The translations under genes and the position numbers were made by a program. The notes beneath the pieces are model-generated. The model was given only the letters and a program-made list of their open reading frames with translations. It ran no database searches and had not been told where the DNA came from. A DNA stretch of 64,000 nucleotides from Corynebacterium falsenii (GTDB lineage: Bacteria; Actinomycetota; Actinomycetes; Mycobacteriales; Mycobacteriaceae), in assembly GCF_020099275.1 (NCBI RefSeq), contig NZ_CP083646.1:558001-622000 (forward strand). The letters are read 5' to 3'. Of this stretch, positions 1 to 12,710 are shown piece by piece (the first letter of the stretch is position 1; every line of letters begins with the position of its first letter).

Positions 1-839
1 ATTCCGGTGAACAGGGTGTAGAGGTTGGCAGACAGCCCCAGGTACACGATCATGCCGAGGATGGCCAGGGTGGAGCCGCGGACCGCACGGTAGCCGAGCA
101 CCATGGCAGGGGCCACGCCCATGGCGACGATGGCGGCGTAGGGCTCCTCGGGTGCTACGGCCAGGGTGACGGCCACGGTCAGCAGGGAGATGGCGCTGGA
201 GGTCGGCAGCGAGGCGGTGATGCGCTGCCACACCGGCACCAGCATCGCGCCGGTGGCGGACAGTGTGATGAGCGCCCACGGTTGGTACGCCGCCCATGCG
301 GCGATGCCGGTGACCTTGGCGAAGATGCCGCCGGTGAAGAACCACAGCCCGGGGTAGAAGGAGGGCATGTCCATGTAGGCCATGTCTTCCCAGCCGGGGT
401 GGTTGGTCATGCGGGTGAGGTATTGGGTGCGGAAGACTTGGTCCACGCTGATGCCGTCGAGGTACAGGCGGGTAGCGGCCAGCGGCACGCCGATGGCGGT
501 GATCACCAATAGCGCCGGGGCGAGGTGCACCACGGCCTTGATAAGGAAGGTGGACGCCCGCGTGTGGTGACCTTTGCGCGGGTGTACCCAGAAGTAACAG
601 GCCACGGCGGTGCCCACGATGGAGATGGTGATGCCGGCGACGGCCAGGGCGCGCAGCACGTAGCTGTTGCTGAAGGCCGGCATGTTGGTGTGGCCCATCA
701 CGGCCCAGGCCACGAGCGCCAGCACAGCGGACGCGCCGCCGGCGAGGATCATCTCCAGCACCATCGTGCGCACGCGCAGGAAATCTCCGGCGGGTGCGGC
801 GGGTGTGCTGGGTCGGCTGGCCTGATCCTGCTGAGTCAT
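1..839 (-). CDS. aftA: AftA-type galactan arabinofuranosyltransferase, N-terminal part (3' end lies outside the window)
   Basis: The reading frame is open on the minus strand from the ATG at 839 to the window edge, giving about 279 residues with no stop. It is very hydrophobic with several membrane segments. Between the first helices lies a conserved-looking loop, DMPSFYPGLWFFTGG, preceded by DGISVDQVFRTQYLTRMT, which resembles the periplasmic loop of AftA (Rv3792 in M. tuberculosis). AftA is a GT-C family enzyme that adds the first arabinose to the galactan of arabinogalactan, using decaprenyl-phospho-arabinose. The substrate-making enzyme UbiA is encoded in this window at 48.6 kb. I see no clear ribosome site or leaderless -10 box at this ATG. 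The family call rests on remembered motifs, and EmbC- or AftB-like relatives are less likely. Confidence 0.7.
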   Translation of the reverse strand, partial: MTQQDQASRPSTPAAPAGDFLRVRTMVLEMILAGGASAVLALVAWAVMGHTNMPAFSNSYVLRALAVAGITISIVGTAVACYFWVHPRKGHHTRASTFLIKAVVHLAPALLVITAIGVPLAATRLYLDGISVDQVFRTQYLTRMTNHPGWEDMAYMDMPSFYPGLWFFTGGIFAKVTGIAAWAAYQPWALITLSATGAMLVPVWQRITASLPTSSAISLLTVAVTLAVAPEEPYAAIVAMGVAPAMVLGYRAVRGSTLAILGMIVYLGLSANLYTLFTG

Positions 840-888
840 GCCCTCAATTTTCGCATACCCGGAACGGCATTAAGGACTTTGAGAGGTG

Positions 889-2298
889 CTAGCGCAGCAT
901 GATGCCACGGATGCCCGAGTGGAATCCGTCGCGCAGCCCCACGCGCTGGGTCTCGGTGAGGGTGTATTCGTGCAGCGTCTCGCACGCGAATTGCAGCAGC
1001 GGCCGGTCGATCTCTGGGGGAAGCCCGCCGCCGGAGAGCAGGTGGGCGTTGTCCTTCTGGTCCTCGGTGGCGGCGTGGTCGTACCACCACACGGCGTATT
1101 GCTGGCCGATGTCGAAGGGGCTCTGCTCGCCCGAGGACGCCCACACTTCGTTGGGCAGTGGCACGTACCGGCTGCGGAGCTTGCGGTGCCGCGCCATCAT
1201 GCCGGGGTTGGGGCGGGGCTTGGGCTTGTCATCGCTGGCCGGGCTCTTGTCCGCAGCGGCGCCGACCTCGGTGGCCTGTTGGGTCTGCTCGGCTTCGTCG
1301 ACGCCGTCGTTATCCTCTGTGCCGTCTGCAGCGCCTGCAGCATTTGTGGCATCTGTGGCGGCTGTAGCGGCTGTAGCGTTGTCCCCGATTTCGTTGGCAC
1401 CGGTCGGCTGCGTGCCGCGCGACGTGGCCTCCGGGCCACTGCGCACCGGCCCGGGAATCTGCGCCTCGGCAGGCTCCGCCGGGGCTGCTTTTTCTGTGTC
1501 AACCTCGGCACTGGGTGCGGTTTCGGCCTTGGTGTTCGACGCCACCTCGGTCGGCTCATCCGCCGTGGAGCCTTCGGGCTGCTGGGGCTGGTCACCCGCG
1601 GGAGCGTCCTGGGGGCTGGGCTCGCTCGGCGTGGCGTCGGACCGAGAGGTGGGAGAAGTGAGGACGCACGGCGTGGGCTCCTCGGGGGAGGTTGCGTCGC
1701 CGAGCGGCTTGGGTGCCGGTTCCATGGGCTGGTCGCCGGCGGGCAGCGGGCCTTCCAGGATCTGCAGGCGCATGGTGTCCCGGAAGTCCTCGCGCGGGTC
1801 GAGGATGGTGGTGGTGTCGCAGGCGAAGCGCAGGGCGGAGGACATGGAGTCCCAGCCGAAGCCGTAGAGGTGTACGCGGATGCCCGCGTTGACGGCCTCT
1901 TCCACGCCGGGGAGCATGTCGGCATCGCCGGAGACGAGCACGATGTCGGAGACGTGCCCGCGGGTGGCGGCGAGCACCATGTCCGCTACCAGGCGTGTGT
2001 CCACGGCCTTCTGGGTGCGGCGGTCGCCCCATTCGATGAGCTGGCCAGCGCGAAGCTGAACCCCGGGTTCGCTGCGCAGGCTGCGTTGGTAGCGGTGGGG
2101 TCCGGACTCGGGGATGCCGTCGTACCAAAATTGGCGGTGAACGGGCTGTTTAAGCTGGTCCTGCACCATATGGTTGAGGACGGATACGACCTCGGGGAGG
2201 TCGATTTCTAACTGTGCCCGGGCGCCTGTGTCCCAGGAGTTGTAGAAGCTCGCTAGCAGGTAAGACGTGTCGACAAAGACTTGCGTGCGTTCCAGCAT
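889..2298 (-). CDS. NYN-domain (LabA/DUF88-like) putative RNA-binding nuclease with long disordered linker
   Basis: This 469-residue protein has three parts. Residues 1-150 form a NYN/PIN-like fold: FVDTSYLLASF near the start, VDTRLVADMV in the middle and DIVLVSGDADMLPGVEEA, which together supply the acidic residues expected of a metal-dependent RNase. Residues about 160-370 are low-complexity, rich in Ala, Pro, Thr, Glu and Asp. Residues about 375-469 form a second, conserved-looking domain with many aromatic residues (PFDIGQQYAVWWYD). NYN proteins are generally RNA-processing enzymes, but no substrate can be inferred here. The gene is divergent from the gntR gene, with a perfect inverted repeat between them. 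A large open frame on the opposite strand is a codon-bias shadow. Confidence 0.75.
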   Translation of the reverse strand: MLERTQVFVDTSYLLASFYNSWDTGARAQLEIDLPEVVSVLNHMVQDQLKQPVHRQFWYDGIPESGPHRYQRSLRSEPGVQLRAGQLIEWGDRRTQKAVDTRLVADMVLAATRGHVSDIVLVSGDADMLPGVEEAVNAGIRVHLYGFGWDSMSSALRFACDTTTILDPREDFRDTMRLQILEGPLPAGDQPMEPAPKPLGDATSPEEPTPCVLTSPTSRSDATPSEPSPQDAPAGDQPQQPEGSTADEPTEVASNTKAETAPSAEVDTEKAAPAEPAEAQIPGPVRSGPEATSRGTQPTGANEIGDNATAATAATDATNAAGAADGTEDNDGVDEAEQTQQATEVGAAADKSPASDDKPKPRPNPGMMARHRKLRSRYVPLPNEVWASSGEQSPFDIGQQYAVWWYDHAATEDQKDNAHLLSGGGLPPEIDRPLLQFACETLHEYTLTETQRVGLRDGFHSGIRGIMLR

Positions 2299-2370
2299 TG
2301 TTCATAGTCCATTTCATTTCGCTCGATAACTTATATCTCCTCTCTAGCATGCCTGAAAACATCGTGCTAC

Positions 2371-2394
2371 GGTTAGTTACACAAGTAACTAACC
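2371..2394. promoter_or_regulatory. Perfect inverted repeat, probable GntR operator
   Basis: GGTTAGTTAC, four bases ACAA, then GTAACTAACC: two perfectly matching 10-bp arms. It ends 30 bp before the gntR start and lies 73 bp upstream of the divergent NYN gene. GntR/YtrA dimers bind such repeats, so autoregulation and possible control of both genes is the simplest reading. A partial extra half-site, AACTAACTAGG, follows directly. Confidence 0.65.
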
Positions 2395-2424
2395 AACTAA
2401 CTAGGTGGGAAAGGTGGAGGTCAG

Positions 2425-2796
2425 ATGGATGAGGCATCGGCACCGCTTTTTCAGCAAGTAGCGGATTTGATTGCGGATGCCATCGTGGATGGTTCGCTTC
2501 CCGAGGGAGCGCAGGCCCCCTCGACCAACGAGCTCGCAGAGTTCCACCACATCAATCCGGCAACGGCCCGCAAGGGCCTCACCGTGCTCGTCGATCAAGA
2601 GGTCCTGGTCAAGCGCCGCGGCGTGGGCATGTTCGTGCAACACGGCGCGCGGGAGAAGATCATGCAGTTGCGCCGCGCGGCGTTCGTGTCCGCGTACGTG
2701 GTCCCCATGGTCGATGAAGCGGTGAAGCTGGGGATGGATCAGCAGCGGGTCCGCACGTTGGTTGACCAAGTCGCAGAAAGCAGAGGGCTGTATTAA
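2425..2796 (+). CDS. GntR-family transcriptional regulator, YtrA-like
   Basis: This short (123 aa) regulator has an N-terminal winged helix: APLFQQVADLIADAIVDGSL, then the recognition region STNELAEFHHINPATARKGL and the wing RRGVGMFV. The tail of about 45 residues is too short for the FadR, HutC or MocR effector domains, which places it in the YtrA type. The ribosome site is a strong GGTGGAGG upstream of the ATG. YtrA regulators usually sit at the head of an ABC-exporter operon, but no transporter follows: the next gene, 106 nt downstream, is bioA with its own promoter. The regulator probably controls itself through the inverted repeat upstream, and possibly the divergent NYN gene. Its effector is unknown. 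Confidence 0.85.
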   Translation: MDEASAPLFQQVADLIADAIVDGSLPEGAQAPSTNELAEFHHINPATARKGLTVLVDQEVLVKRRGVGMFVQHGAREKIMQLRRAAFVSAYVVPMVDEAVKLGMDQQRVRTLVDQVAESRGLY

Positions 2797-2855
2797 TGAC
2801 GTTTGCAACGAATCAATCGACCCCCGCGCCGGGCATCGAGCTTCCGGGAGTTAGG

Positions 2856-2896
2856 TGAACGCCGTTCAAGTTGGCCTGTGAGCAGTGCGTTACAGT
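2856..2896 (+). promoter_or_regulatory. bioA promoter with BioQ-type operator
   Basis: TGAAC-GCC-GTTCA (2856-2868) is a perfect inverted repeat close to the BioQ consensus known from corynebacteria (TGAAC-N3-GTTAC). It lies where the -35 element should be. The -10 box TACAGT (2891-2896) is followed by exactly seven bases and then the bioA ATG, the layout of a leaderless transcript. Repression by a BioQ-like TetR protein when biotin is sufficient is inferred. The only TetR gene in this window, at 19.1 kb, is not linked to biotin genes. Confidence 0.6.
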
Positions 2897-2902
2897 GAAA
2901 CC

Positions 2903-4324
2903 ATGCTTGCTTCACCCGCAGCGCAATCACCAACAGCGCAATCGCCCTCAGACCAACCACGAACTCCCACGCCATCGGCGCAGCCGTGGACAGCCGAACG
3001 CATCATCGAGGCCGATCAGCGCTACGTGTGGCATCCCTACGCGCCGCGGACCCTGGCCGATACCGATGCAGACGCGTTCCAGGCGGCGCAGGCTGTGGCG
3101 TCGACGGAAGGGGTGAACCTTCACCTCGCGGACGGGCGAACGGTCATCGACGGCATGAGCTCGTGGTGGGCGGCCTGCCACGGCCACGGCCACCCGCACC
3201 TCGTGGAGGCGGCGCACAGGCAGATCGACCGGATGAGCCACGTGATGTTCGGCGGGCTCACCCACCAGCCCGCCGCTGAGCTGGCCGAACGGCTGGTGAA
3301 CTGGGTCAATAGCGGCTCAGTCAACGCCGGCGATCCCATGGACGGTGTGTTCTACTCCGACTCTGGCTCGGTGGCCGTGGAAGTCGCGCTAAAGATGGCG
3401 CTGCAATACCAACGCGGCACCGGCAACCCCCACCGCGACCGCTTCCTCACCTGGCGCAGTGGCTACCACGGCGACACGCAAGGCCCCATGAGCGTGTGCG
3501 ATCCGGACGGCGGAATGCACGCCCTGTGGGAGGGCACCCTCACCCGCCAACGCTTCGTGCCCGCCCCGCCCGTCATGGGGGCGACCGAGCAGCAGCGGGC
3601 CGATTACCTCGCCGACCTGGAACGCAGCCTTGTCGAAGCCGGGAACATCGCCGCCGTCATCGTGGAGCCGATCGTCCAGGGCGCCGGGGGCATGCGCTTC
3701 CATGACGCGGAGCTGATCACCGGCCTGCGCGAGATCTGCGACCGCACCGGCACGCTGCTGATCCTGGACGAGATCGCCACCGGCTTTGGCCGCACCGGCC
3801 ACGCCCTGGCCTGCCACGCTGCGGGAGTGCTGCCGGACATTCTCTGCCTCGGCAAGGCGCTGACCGGCGGGTTTATGTCCTTCGCCGCCACGTTGACCTC
3901 CGCCCGGGTGGCCCGTGGCATCGACTCCCCGTCCGGCGGCGGCGCGCTCATGCACGGGCCGACGTTCATGGGAAACCCCCTGGCCTGCTCGGTCGCGGGC
4001 GCTGCGCTGGACCTCATCGAGTCGGGCTATTGGCGCGAATCCGTGCCCCGCATCGAGACCGGGCTGCAGCGACTCCACGACGTCTGCGGCCCCGCCGACA
4101 ACCCAGCCGTGGCAGACGTTCGCGTGCTCGGCGCCATCGGCGTGGTGGAGATGCGCGAACCCATCGACATGCGCACGGCCACGGATGCGCTGCTGGATAG
4201 CGGCGTGTGGCTGCGCCCCTTCGGCCGCCTGCTCTACACCATGCCGCCGTTCATCAGCACGGACGAGGACATCGCCACCATCGTCAACGCTATGGCACAC
4301 ACCGTGGCACAGCTCGCGCGCTAG
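2903..4324 (+). CDS. bioA: Adenosylmethionine-8-amino-7-oxononanoate aminotransferase
   Basis: BioA transfers an amino group from S-adenosylmethionine to KAPA, giving 7,8-diaminopelargonate, the third step of biotin ring assembly. The 473-residue product shows the class III aminotransferase pattern: YVWHPYAP near the N-terminus, GYHGDTQGPMSV, the PLP-binding Asp in LILDEIATGFGRTG, the Schiff-base lysine in GKALTGGF (K318) and HGPTFMGNPLACSVA. I start at the ATG at 2903 because the -10 box is seven bases upstream. An in-frame GTG at 2885 would precede that transcription start. The first 30 residues (S, P, Q, T rich) are poorly conserved. bioD follows after 65 nt, probably co-transcribed. Confidence 0.95.
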   Translation: MLASPAAQSPTAQSPSDQPRTPTPSAQPWTAERIIEADQRYVWHPYAPRTLADTDADAFQAAQAVASTEGVNLHLADGRTVIDGMSSWWAACHGHGHPHLVEAAHRQIDRMSHVMFGGLTHQPAAELAERLVNWVNSGSVNAGDPMDGVFYSDSGSVAVEVALKMALQYQRGTGNPHRDRFLTWRSGYHGDTQGPMSVCDPDGGMHALWEGTLTRQRFVPAPPVMGATEQQRADYLADLERSLVEAGNIAAVIVEPIVQGAGGMRFHDAELITGLREICDRTGTLLILDEIATGFGRTGHALACHAAGVLPDILCLGKALTGGFMSFAATLTSARVARGIDSPSGGGALMHGPTFMGNPLACSVAGAALDLIESGYWRESVPRIETGLQRLHDVCGPADNPAVADVRVLGAIGVVEMREPIDMRTATDALLDSGVWLRPFGRLLYTMPPFISTDEDIATIVNAMAHTVAQLAR

Positions 4325-4389
4325 CCCTCTCGAGACCGCGTGCATATTGGAAGCGCACATGAGACGCGCACATTAGAAAGGTTGACCTC

Positions 4390-5091
4390 ATGATTCTGTG
4401 TATGACCGGCACCGGCACGGACGTTGGCAAAACCATCGCCACCGCAGCCCTCGCCGCCGCTGCTGAGCACGCGGGCTGGCACGTGCGCGTGGCCAAGCCG
4501 ATCCAAACCGGCGAGCCCGCCGGCCACGGGGACCTCGCGACCGTCGAGTCCCTCACCGGCATCTCTGACCTGCACGAATGCGCCCGTTACCCCGAGCCCC
4601 TCGCCCCGGTCATGGCCGCCCGCCGCGCCGGAATGCCCACCCTCGACCTCGCCGATGTCGCCGCCGAGCTCACCGCGCTCTCTTCTTCATCCGACGCCAC
4701 CAGCACCCTCCTTCTCGTCGAAGGCGCGGGTGGTCTCATGGTGGAGCTGGGCGAAGGCTGGACCATCGCCGACCTGGCCCGGGAACTCTCCGCGCCCCTC
4801 GTGGTCACCACCACCACGGGCCTGGGAAGCCTCAACCACGCACTGCTCACCCTCGAATCCATTGAGCGCCGGGGCGTGGGCTGCGCCGGGCTGATCGGCG
4901 GGTCAGTCCCCGCCGACCCGGACCTGGCGACCGGGCTGACGCTGGAGGAATTTTCCGCATCCGGCGGCTTCGGCCCCACTCGCGTGCCGTGGCTCGGCGG
5001 GATCCCGCAGGGCGCGGGAGCGCTCACTCAGGAAGAGTTCGTCCGCGGGGCCCGCCAGTGGATATCGCTGCCCCGGGAGCTTAATCGCTGA
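4390..5091 (+). CDS. bioD: ATP-dependent dethiobiotin synthetase
   Basis: BioD carboxylates 7,8-diaminopelargonate with ATP and CO2 to close the ureido ring of dethiobiotin. The 233-residue protein starts MILCMTGTGTDVGKT, the typical BioD P-loop. It also has VAKPIQTG, the VEGAGGLMVEL motif and VVTTTTGLGSLNHALLT, all family hallmarks. A GAAAGG ribosome site precedes the ATG. It lies downstream of bioA in the same direction, and its last 11 bases overlap the end of the convergent bioF. Biotin is needed by acyl-CoA carboxylases such as the AccD4 complex encoded at the far end of the window. Confidence 0.95.
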   Translation: MILCMTGTGTDVGKTIATAALAAAAEHAGWHVRVAKPIQTGEPAGHGDLATVESLTGISDLHECARYPEPLAPVMAARRAGMPTLDLADVAAELTALSSSSDATSTLLLVEGAGGLMVELGEGWTIADLARELSAPLVVTTTTGLGSLNHALLTLESIERRGVGCAGLIGGSVPADPDLATGLTLEEFSASGGFGPTRVPWLGGIPQGAGALTQEEFVRGARQWISLPRELNR

Positions 5092-6325
5092 CGTGGGCGA
5101 GGGCGTCCGTAATGGCGTCGACAAAATCGGTGATCTGCGAGGAACTATGCGTGGCCATCACAGTGACCCGCAGGATCGCGGCGCCGCGGGGGACGGTGGG
5201 GTAGCGGATCGCCGGCACGTGGAAGCTGCGGCTGCGCAGTTCGGCGGCTACGGCCATGGCGGTCGATTCCGCGCCGATGGGGATGGGGATGATGGGCGAG
5301 CATTCGGTGGGGTCGGCGGGCACGGCTGATTCCGCTGTCTCAGGTGTCTCGAGGATGCCCGCATCGCGCAGCTTCTCGCGAAGAGCCAGCGAATTGGCCT
5401 GCAGCTGCGGCACCGGCGAGCCGGCCGAGCGCACCACACCCACCGCCGCGCCGACAGCGGCCATGTTCGCGGCAGAGGTCGATGTGGAAAAGACGAAGCT
5501 ACGAGCCTGGTTGCGCAACAGGCGCACCACGGGCTCGGGAGCGCACACGAAACCACCCTCCGCGCCAAGGGCCTTGCTGGCCGTTCCGACGAGGATATCG
5601 GGGGCGTGATCAGGCGAAACGTCGATCACGCCGCGGCCGGATGCGCCGATGGTGCCGATTCCATGCGCGTCGTCGACGATGACGAGAGCCCCGAACTCGT
5701 GGGCGGTGTCCACGAGACTGGGCAGATCGGCGCAGGTTCCGTCCATGGAGAACACCCCGTCACTAATAACAAGGAAGCGGTGATCGGGGTAGATGGTTCG
5801 GTAGTCGGCAAGGAGCGTGCGCAGCGCGGCGGCATCGCGGTGCGGGAACACGACAGTGCGTGTGCCGCGGGTGGCCTTGGCCAGGCGGCAGCCGTCGATG
5901 ATGGAAGCGTGGTTGCGCTGATCGGAAAAGATGATGGTGGCTTCATCCGCGAGTGTGGAGATCAGGCCCACGTTGGCCTGATAACCGGTGGCGAAGAAGC
6001 AGCACTCTGGGTAGCCGAGCCACGAGGCGATGCGGCGCTCCACTCCGTTGTGCAGATCCGTGGTGCCGGTGGTGAGGCGCGATCCGCCGGATCCGGCGCC
6101 GTAGATCTCCAAAGCTGTTTGCGCTGCGCCCACGACTTGCGGGTGCTGGGCAAGACCTAGGTAATTGGAGGAGGAAAACAGCACGCGCGAGTCGCCATCG
6201 ATGGTGCAAATCGGGTCCTGGCCGGTGGAGAACTCCGCCATGGTGCGCGTGAGGCCGGTGCTGTCCCAGGTATCCAGACGGTCGGTGATGGATTGGAACC
6301 ACTGGGTGGGGAGGTTGCTGGACAT
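5081..6325 (-). CDS. bioF: 8-amino-7-oxononanoate (KAPA) synthase
   Basis: BioF condenses L-alanine with pimeloyl-thioester to give KAPA, the substrate of BioA. This 414-residue alpha-oxoamine synthase shows SNYLGLAQHP, the glycine-rich GSRLTTGTT, DQRNHASIIDG, ISDGVFSMDGT, the PLP-binding VDDAHGIG and the lysine in GTASKALGAEGGF (K251). The frame stays open upstream to 6538, but those 71 residues are low-complexity Pro/Thr/His. I start at the ATG at 6325 because TACACT lies exactly seven bases upstream (6338-6333), as in leaderless genes. It converges on bioD. I see no BioQ-type repeat near it, and no bioB in the window. Confidence 0.92.
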   Translation of the reverse strand: MSSNLPTQWFQSITDRLDTWDSTGLTRTMAEFSTGQDPICTIDGDSRVLFSSSNYLGLAQHPQVVGAAQTALEIYGAGSGGSRLTTGTTDLHNGVERRIASWLGYPECCFFATGYQANVGLISTLADEATIIFSDQRNHASIIDGCRLAKATRGTRTVVFPHRDAAALRTLLADYRTIYPDHRFLVISDGVFSMDGTCADLPSLVDTAHEFGALVIVDDAHGIGTIGASGRGVIDVSPDHAPDILVGTASKALGAEGGFVCAPEPVVRLLRNQARSFVFSTSTSAANMAAVGAAVGVVRSAGSPVPQLQANSLALREKLRDAGILETPETAESAVPADPTECSPIIPIPIGAESTAMAVAAELRSRSFHVPAIRYPTVPRGAAILRVTVMATHSSSQITDFVDAITDALAHVSD

Positions 6326-6659
6326 AGGAGGAAGTGTAGACGCGAATCGCGGGCGGTGGGGTCGCGGCCTGTGGCCGTTCCGTTCTGGTTGGTGGTTCGG
6401 CTTCTTGGTGGTTCGACGCCACCATGGTGTGTGGTTGCTGGGTGGTGTTTGTGGGGTGTGAGCTGGGGATTTGTGTGTTGGTGGTGGGGTGTGTAGATTT
6501 ATTCGAGTCAGCGCGACCGACACCGCGACCGTGACCACAATAGTTACCGAGATTGTTCTTGGGTGATGTGGTGGGTGTGCGGCAGGACAACGGCCCTGAC
6601 GGTTTCCATTGAAGTAGCAGTGGTGTTCACCGAGTGTTTACATCCTGTTCGCCACGGAT

Positions 6660-6687
6660 TTGCTTTGTAGCGTGTGGTTGGTATAAG
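6660..6687 (+). promoter_or_regulatory. Probable rrn promoter
   Basis: TTGCTT (6660-6665) and TATAAG (6682-6687) are separated by 16 bp, a good housekeeping-sigma match. It lies about 390 bp before the mature 16S 5' end. Further rrn promoters may exist in the leader. Confidence 0.55.
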
Positions 6688-6750
6688 CTCGGATTCCTGT
6701 CACGATGAGCTCCACATCTTGTGGGTGTGGGTGGTTTGTTGTGTGCGTAA

Positions 6751-6774
6751 GTTGTTTGAGAACTCAATAGTGTG
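6751..6774 (+). promoter_or_regulatory. rrn leader antitermination/processing box
   Basis: GTTGTTTGAGAACTCAATAG and the four bases after it are typical of actinobacterial rRNA leaders. A near copy (GTTGTTTGAGAACTGTATAG) recurs in the 16S-23S spacer, which supports a shared antitermination or processing role. Confidence 0.65.
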
Positions 6775-7074
6775 ATGAACCAAGTGCAGTGCATGATGGC
6801 ATGTTTTGTGTTGTTGTGTGCTGTTGAATGATTATTTTTTCAACCTTGTTGATTGTTCATCGTTGGCCGCATGGCTGCATGCCGTATATGGGTGTGTGGT
6901 TGGTGTGGTTCGTGCCAGCGCGGGTGGGTAACGCCGCCGCGTTAAATATTGTGGTGCGTAATCCCCTACTTATTGTTTTGTGGGTGGGGGTCTGATGATG
7001 AATGTTTTGATTTTTTGTCAGTAATTTTTGGTTATTTTGCCAGTTGTTCAGGCTCTTTGTTCTGAAACAATGTT

Positions 7075-12063
<4,989 letters not shown>

Positions 12064-12263
12064 ATAAAATTGTTGGTTTGTGTGGATCACACCCGTGACA
12101 CCCTGTTTGGTGGTGTTCGGCTGGTCACATGGAGCGTGTTGGATAAACGATTATTCTTGTTACCCTGTTTGTGGGTTGCTCGCGTCTGTTATGCAGTGTC
12201 TGGAACGACACGGCACACCACCACCATTGTGTGTGGGTGGGTGTGTTTGGTTCCGTTTGTTGT

Positions 12264-12380
12264 GTCGGTGGTTGTTAGCGGTAAGGATCCGCCCGGTCCC
12301 TTTCCGAACCCGGTAGCTAAGCTTACCTGCGCTGATGGTACTGCACCTGGGAGGGTGTGGGAGAGTAAGTCACCGCCGGC
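12264..12380 (+). rRNA. rrf: 5S ribosomal RNA
   Basis: 117 nt. The 5' end (12264-12271, GTCGGTGG) pairs with the 3' end (12373-12380, CGCCGGC region) to close helix I. The conserved CCGAACCCGG loop and the GATGGTACTGC arm are present. A spacer of about 200 nt with no gene separates it from 23S. A frame spanning the 5S gene is spurious. Confidence 0.93.
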
Positions 12381-12395
12381 CTTAAACTTGATAGT

Positions 12396-12466
12396 GGGTG
12401 GTCAGTGTTGGCTGTGTTCGTCACAAATTCGTGATGATCACAACCGGCACTGACCACCCTCTTTTC
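12396..12466 (+). terminator. rrn operon terminator
   Basis: GGGTGGTCAGTG (12396-12407) pairs perfectly with CACTGACCACCC (12448-12459), followed by TCTTTTC. The inner TGTG/CACA segment extends the hairpin. It lies 15 bp after 5S, so it ends the rRNA operon. Confidence 0.85.
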
Positions 12467-12710
12467 GCATGCGCGGAAAGAAGTTAAAAGGGGGTGAATA
12501 GCTCAGCTGTGCATGCGAATCAGCCCAGATTGCTCAGGCAACTCCGCGGCATTCAGGGGTGGGATGGCAGGTCTGTGCTGAATATGTGCTGCAAACCTGA
12601 ATGACGTTCGGTATCTTGTTGAACAAATCTAACCTGTTGAGGCCAGACGGGGATTAATTCCTCACGGTTTTCCCAGGTCATTGCTGACGTGTACTGGAGA
12701 GGGGCCTCGC

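Larger units (their letters stand above)
6339..7074. other. Gene-free region between bioF and the rrn operon
   Basis: No convincing coding sequence. The first part (about 6400-6495) is strongly G/T-rich on the plus strand, with runs such as GGTGGTGGGG. The rest is the rRNA promoter and leader, described separately. Short frames here have no ribosome site and low-complexity translations. Confidence 0.7.

Noticed and set aside
6326..6538. N-terminal extension of BioF by 71 codons
   Set aside because: It is low-complexity Pro/Thr/His sequence with no family match, and a -10 box sits seven bases before the internal ATG.
12490..12560. GGGGGTGAATAGCTCAGCTG looks like the 5' half of a tRNA
   Set aside because: No anticodon arm, no T-loop (GTTCGA-type) and no 3' acceptor match follow, so it is at most a remnant.
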